A stretch of DNA of 64,000 nt from Rehmannia glutinosa (taxonomy: Eukaryota; Streptophyta; Magnoliopsida; Lamiales; Orobanchaceae), in contig CM071932.1 of assembly GCA_016081115.2 (NCBI GenBank), positions 59,365,639 through 59,429,638 on the forward strand, given 5' to 3'. Under the pieces are notes generated by a model, which saw only the letters and a program-made list of their open reading frames with translations, had not been told where the DNA came from and made no database searches. Positions 60,001 to 64,000 of this stretch are shown here, piece by piece. Each line of letters begins with the position of its first letter. Positions within the stretch are counted from its first letter, which is position 1. The translations under genes were made by a program, and so were the position numbers.

Positions 60001-61700
60001 CAACGAAAGGATGAGACCTAGAGATTCCCTATGTGCGCGATGATGTCTTTCAAGACATGTTTCCGTTCACCCAAAACCTGCCTACATCCGAAGAAGAGAC
60101 AGCTGCTGAACGAAGGTAATACACTATAAGAGATGATCCCATCATTCCCACCGACACGATTGTTCTAGCAGACTTTGATTTTGACACAGAGTGGCTGGCA
60201 GCTGAATCGAGCGAGACAGCTGAACTTCGTGAAGTCTTCAAGAAACTCTGTGAGGAGATTGAGAAGATTGAACGACACTAGGCCTCACTAGACTTACGCC
60301 TGGATAATCGCGATGCCACTCTCACTGCATACTTGAGAGGGATCGTTGTGCGAATTCGGGAATGGACCCAACAGCAGACTGCAATGATAATCGAGAAAGT
60401 ACGATACTTCAAAGCCCTATATGGAAGAATGCTCGTATGGAGTGTGGATAACTCCATGATCGGCGGAGGATGAAGGACTACATTGAAAGAATAACTTGAT
60501 CTCACAAAAATGATATAGAGTTGCAACATTTTCATAAAAATGAAATCCTCGGACTCAAAAATGCAATGAATGAAAAATTCAGCCTCCTCATGACTGAAAT
60601 GAAGATAGTGAGAGCCGAGTCTAAGGAAATTCGATTGGAGATTTGAATTGCATCTGATGCATCAGACTCCAAGCACGATTCCACGATTAACAGACTGGAC
60701 TTTCTCCTTGGAAGCATGTTCCCTGGGGTCCCTCTCTCCTTTGATGATGCCAAAAAGGGGGAAGAGGAGTCCCTAAAGGGATTGAAAGAAGAAAAACAGA
60801 AGAAAGACGCAGCTGAGAAGAAAGACGCAGCTGTGAAAAAGGGTAAAGCAGCTGAGGGGGAAAGTTCAAAGGATCTGACTTTGATGTTAGCAGAAACCGC
60901 CCAACAAGGTCATGTTACTTCCTCCATCCTGAGCAAACTCCCTGTGACCCTACCAATTGAGCACGTTGTTGTGCCAATGGCAGAGAAAAGGAATATTATT
61001 GAAGCAGGGTTTGAGGAGTTCTCTAAAAAGAAGGATGTTCGCGTTCAGGAAGTAATGAAACAATATGGTGGTCTTCTAGTTGGAAAGGATTAGGATGCGG
61101 TACCTGATGATGAATCTAAGCCTAGATCGGTTGAAAAGTTTAAGACCCTTGAATCAGAAGGCTATTTCCAAGGAATGGTTCTGGCCCAAGCCTGGGATTT
61201 GTACTGGGAGAAAGGTTTAGCCTTGTGTGATGAAGGCAGCAGCGATCTTAAGCGATCACTCGGAAAGCGATCGATTGAAAGCGAGAAGACTCCGTGCAAG
61301 ATACACACCCAGAGGCAAAGGAAGAGCTGAGTCAGAAAGAGGAAGAAGTGGTGGTGGAAGAGGTTCCCTACCTCGACCAAAACCGAAGGACGTTGAATTC
61401 ATAGATCTTGACAAGAAAGGCTTGCTTTACTGGGCTGGATATGATCACCTAGCCAACGGGGAGGTAGCAAGGAAGAACGCTGAAGCAGTAAGAAGACAAG
61501 AAGAAGAGAATGAAAAGCAATCACGAGAATAGCTCGAGAAGAAGCAAAGGGATGATGCTTCCAAACGGGCCTATGAAAAGAAGAAAAGAAGGGAAGAAGA
61601 AGAGAAGAAGAGAAAAAGAGTTGATGACGACGAGGAGCGTAAGAGAGCTGAAGAAGAAAGAGGAAGGAAGCAGCGAAGGCATTTAAGTGTTGCTGCGAAC
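57035..61700 (+). pseudogene. Copia-2 third ORF (3' of pol), E/K-rich, unknown function
   Basis: Coding similarity to Copia-1 12316-16800 begins at 57035, where the start codon reads ATA instead of ATG. The first 250 residues (57035-57780) are open and look globular: MVKQGVDETLVLKIAEMLEK, YLEEVVMFYVNTEVQ, IKLSAKDLVEHSLLPSEGV and LSKTKLIVMAAIMQGKKVNW. In outline they resemble the putative plant transposon-protein domain found in many plant repeats. Next come Lys/Pro/Ser-rich and Glu-rich segments in several frames (58141-58662, 58867-59316, 59352-59945), with YPDIQRRLREW at 58429-58461. The later parts hold FPGVPLSFDDAKKGEEE (about 60719-60769) and a K/E/R-rich tail to about 61690. I see no signal peptide or membrane helix, so an envelope role is not supported. 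Confidence 0.7.
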
Positions 61701-61997
61701 CCCTACGTGTATTACTATTGTAAATACATTCATGTAAGTCATCTGTAATACACTCAGTGAAATTTTTTTTTTCTGTAATTTTTCACTTTATATGTATTCT
61801 TGTATCTTAGCTTAGATGCATGTATATTGCTCTAATAAAGAATGCTCTGATACCAAATGTAAATAGCTATATAAAGGACAAGAATGTTATGATCAATAAA
61901 ACGATCTATTTTAAGCATACATTCTTTGTTACTGCATTGTTTGTTTGTATCTTTGATGTTTATGTTTTGTTGAATGTTTTTAAGTTTTGGCATCATC

Positions 61998-62011
61998 AAA
62001 AAGGGGAAAAT
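61998..62011 (+). other. Copia-2 polypurine tract
   Basis: aaaaaggggaaaat adjoining the 3' LTR. Confidence 0.85.
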
Positions 62012-63518
62012 TGTTAGAAAATTTATTAAGTAGATTTTGATGATACCATGTAAAACTTAAACTAGGAAGTTGGCACCCCATTTTTCATGTAATTTGTATT
62101 GTAATAGATAAAATTTGGAAAAAGTGAGTCAGTCGGCTATGCCAAGGAATACAAGAAGTCAATCTGATTTGGATTGAAGACTCTCCTGTGTGTCAGCTGA
62201 GTATGGCCAAGAAGGAAGTCAATGACTCGACTGAAGAATGTCAACTGAGGAACCGTTGTAAGAAGTGTCAGTCAAGTTATCTCAAGAATCCAAGTCTCAA
62301 AGTTGAAGTAACAGTTGAGTTATCCAATGACTGAAAGCTGACTCAAGTCACCTGGGGTAAAGACAACAGTCTTGTCAAGACAACTGACTTAGATCCGTTG
62401 ATTAAAGTCAAGAAAGTTACTCAGAATAGTAACATATCAAAGTTGTCAGGTGTAAAGTGTTAGTCCCAGTTTTGTGCAAAAGGAACAAACCAATGGGAAA
62501 TACTGCACCGTGTGTCAGATACTCTGCAATGCTGCAAGACATTTAATATGAGGAAAAGTCAACATCAAGGACTGCAGACAAGATAAGCCAACAAACACAA
62601 GTGACTTTTGAAATTAGCCTATCTCTTCAACGGGCAAAATTTCAAAAGTACACTATAAAAGGCTGAGGAATTTATTGAGAAAAGGTTACCTGAACCACGA
62701 ACAAGCAAGCATTATTCAAGCAATAACCTGCAATATTTTCAAGTACATTCAAGCAAATCCTCAAGCCTGAAACTCGAAGGAAATCGATCCAACACAAGCT
62801 GTGAGGGAAAGACAACTTCAAATCTGTTGAAGAGAAAACTTTTGAAGAATCAAAAGGGGATTTTTTCCAAGAAGGATTGTAGGAAGGTTCAAGGTCGAAC
62901 CAGTATCAAGTTTGTTGGAGGGCTACGTGATCAAATCCAAGAACTTGAGAAGTGAAAGTAGCAAGGCAAATTTGCCTCGTGAAGAAGTCGAGTCGCAAGA
63001 GAAGCCGGTTGTGTGATCAAGGTTTGTCTCGGTGTTCACCACTTTGTAAATTGATACATTACTTAGTGGATTCCTCCAGGAGTTGGAGAAGAGAGGATTA
63101 GAAGAATTACCCCATCTTCGAACCTCTATAAAAATATTTGTGTCATTTACTTTCAACACATTTATATTCCTGCATACTTACATTGTAACTGTTGTTAGAA
63201 TCATATTTGCTATCCAACTGATTAATAACCAAGTGCTAAAAATCGTGTGTTTAAAACAAGCTAAAATCTAATCAAAGGGTGTTAAGTCTTCCATTGATAA
63301 AACCAAATCAGCCAAGTTAAGTTTAGGTTAAACAGCCGAGTTATTCTATCAACAGCTCTATCGAGTCTGTTGAGTGGCTAACTTAGCTGTCCTTCAAGGA
63401 CACGGCTGTTTGAGTCAACTCTGTTGTAATTCTAAAAGGACAAAAAATCGAAAATTTGGTAAGTTTTATTCAACTCCCACCCCCTTCTAAACCTTACTCG
63501 CACCCCTTGGGACCTACA
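62012..63518 (+). repeat. Copia-2 3' LTR (1507 bp)
   Basis: Partner of 49340-50869, with its TATA box at 62654-62660. Differences from the left LTR cluster at CAG/CTG triplets. Confidence 0.95.
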
Positions 63519-63523
63519 ACTTT

Positions 63524-64000
63524 CCGAATCAGTGTGTGTATTGCATTCATTATTGTGTTTATCTTTTTCTTTTTTTAAAAAAATTAATAACTTTTTTTGT
63601 TTTTTATCCGTTTTTTACGTATGGTATATCAAATTAACCATTTTTTTACAATCTCCAGTTTGACACTCATATTGCATATATAAAATAAAATAAGCATAAT
63701 AAATGAAAATATAATAAATATATTAATTATTATTTTGTAATTTGTAATGGGCTTTAGAAATAATGCATTCGGGTTATTGGACATCAATTTGTATATTCAT
63801 GTGTTTTAGATATTTATGATATATTAGTTGTTATTTGAGCTTAACCCATTTCTTATATAATGATATATAATTGCGTTTAAATTGATTAAATTAAATTTAA
63901 AAATACTTATTTTAATTGAAGAAAATATCTCAAAATATGTATCCAAAATTTATATATCACATATATCCATAGATAGCGTTATATATATTTATTAAGAATA
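63524..64000. repeat. Anonymous dispersed repeat, copy B (runs off the window)
   Basis: Collinear with 20085-20745 from cagtgtgtgtattgcattca onward. Its left continuation should lie at 49150-49339, beyond Copia-2. AT-rich and non-coding. Confidence 0.6.

Larger units (their letters stand above)
49340..63518 (+). mobile_element. Copia-2: SIRE-type Ty1/copia LTR retrotransposon
   Basis: A 14.2-kb element of the same family as Copia-1, better preserved. Its LTRs are 1530 and 1507 bp. It has an intact primer site, gag, protease, integrase, reverse transcriptase, RNase H, a spacer of about 430 bp and a third ORF of about 4.6 kb, then a polypurine tract. The flanks gcttt (49335-49339) and acttt (63519-63523) give a 4/5 target-duplication match. 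The flanks outside it join the anonymous repeat copy B. Confidence 0.95.

Noticed and set aside
57035..61700. Calling the third ORF an envelope gene
   Set aside because: The position fits, but no signal peptide, membrane helix or fusion-type segment can be seen.

Overview
The window is a stretch of plant nuclear DNA. It is AT-rich, holds no convincing host gene, and consists almost entirely of transposable elements nested in one another. The mix points to a flowering plant: SIRE-type Ty1/copia elements with a third ORF, a Tekay-like chromodomain Ty3/gypsy element, a ZMYM1-like hAT transposase, CACTA and Stowaway-like elements, tRNA-derived SINEs and methionine-tRNA primer sites. The species cannot be named from the sequence.

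Layout. 1-4600: AT-rich DNA with a 468-bp non-autonomous hAT element (651-1118) and older repeat remnants. 4602-19860: an unclassified terminal-inverted-repeat element sitting in a TA run, split by a 14-kb SIRE-type copia element (Copia-1, 4623-18589, TSD gagac). 20085-20745: first copy of an anonymous dispersed repeat. 20873-24495: a MITE-like repeat split by a 3.0-kb hAT element (20949-23971, perfect 8-bp TSD) with a nearly complete but broken transposase. 25124-26219: a short CACTA-like element full of gacgct/agcgtc motifs, abutting a minus-strand LINE-type ORF1 remnant (26222-28224). 28521-33835: a minus-strand LTR element coding only for gag (TR-GAG-like), with arrays of tandem repeats where pol would be. 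34044-37576: three tRNA-derived SINEs with target duplications and a Stowaway-like MITE. 37747-47520: a MULE coding fragment split by a minus-strand Tekay-like gypsy element (38567-47241). That element has an extra ORF upstream of gag, and one LTR holds a second copy of the TA-run element. 49340-63518: a second, better preserved SIRE-type element (Copia-2). It lies inside a second copy of the anonymous repeat, which runs to the window end.

Relations. No genes here form an operon or pathway. The coding parts are retroelement gag, protease, integrase, reverse transcriptase and RNase H, plus DNA transposases, nearly all interrupted by stops or frameshifts. The points most worth following up are: a long E/K-rich third ORF conserved 3' of pol in both copia elements; a copia-gag-like ORF upstream of gag in the gypsy element; the TA-run element, whose empty site is preserved in the sister LTR; the gag-only LTR element with a satellite-like interior; and LTR-pair differences that cluster at CAG/CTG triplets, which may be assembly error rather than true decay.
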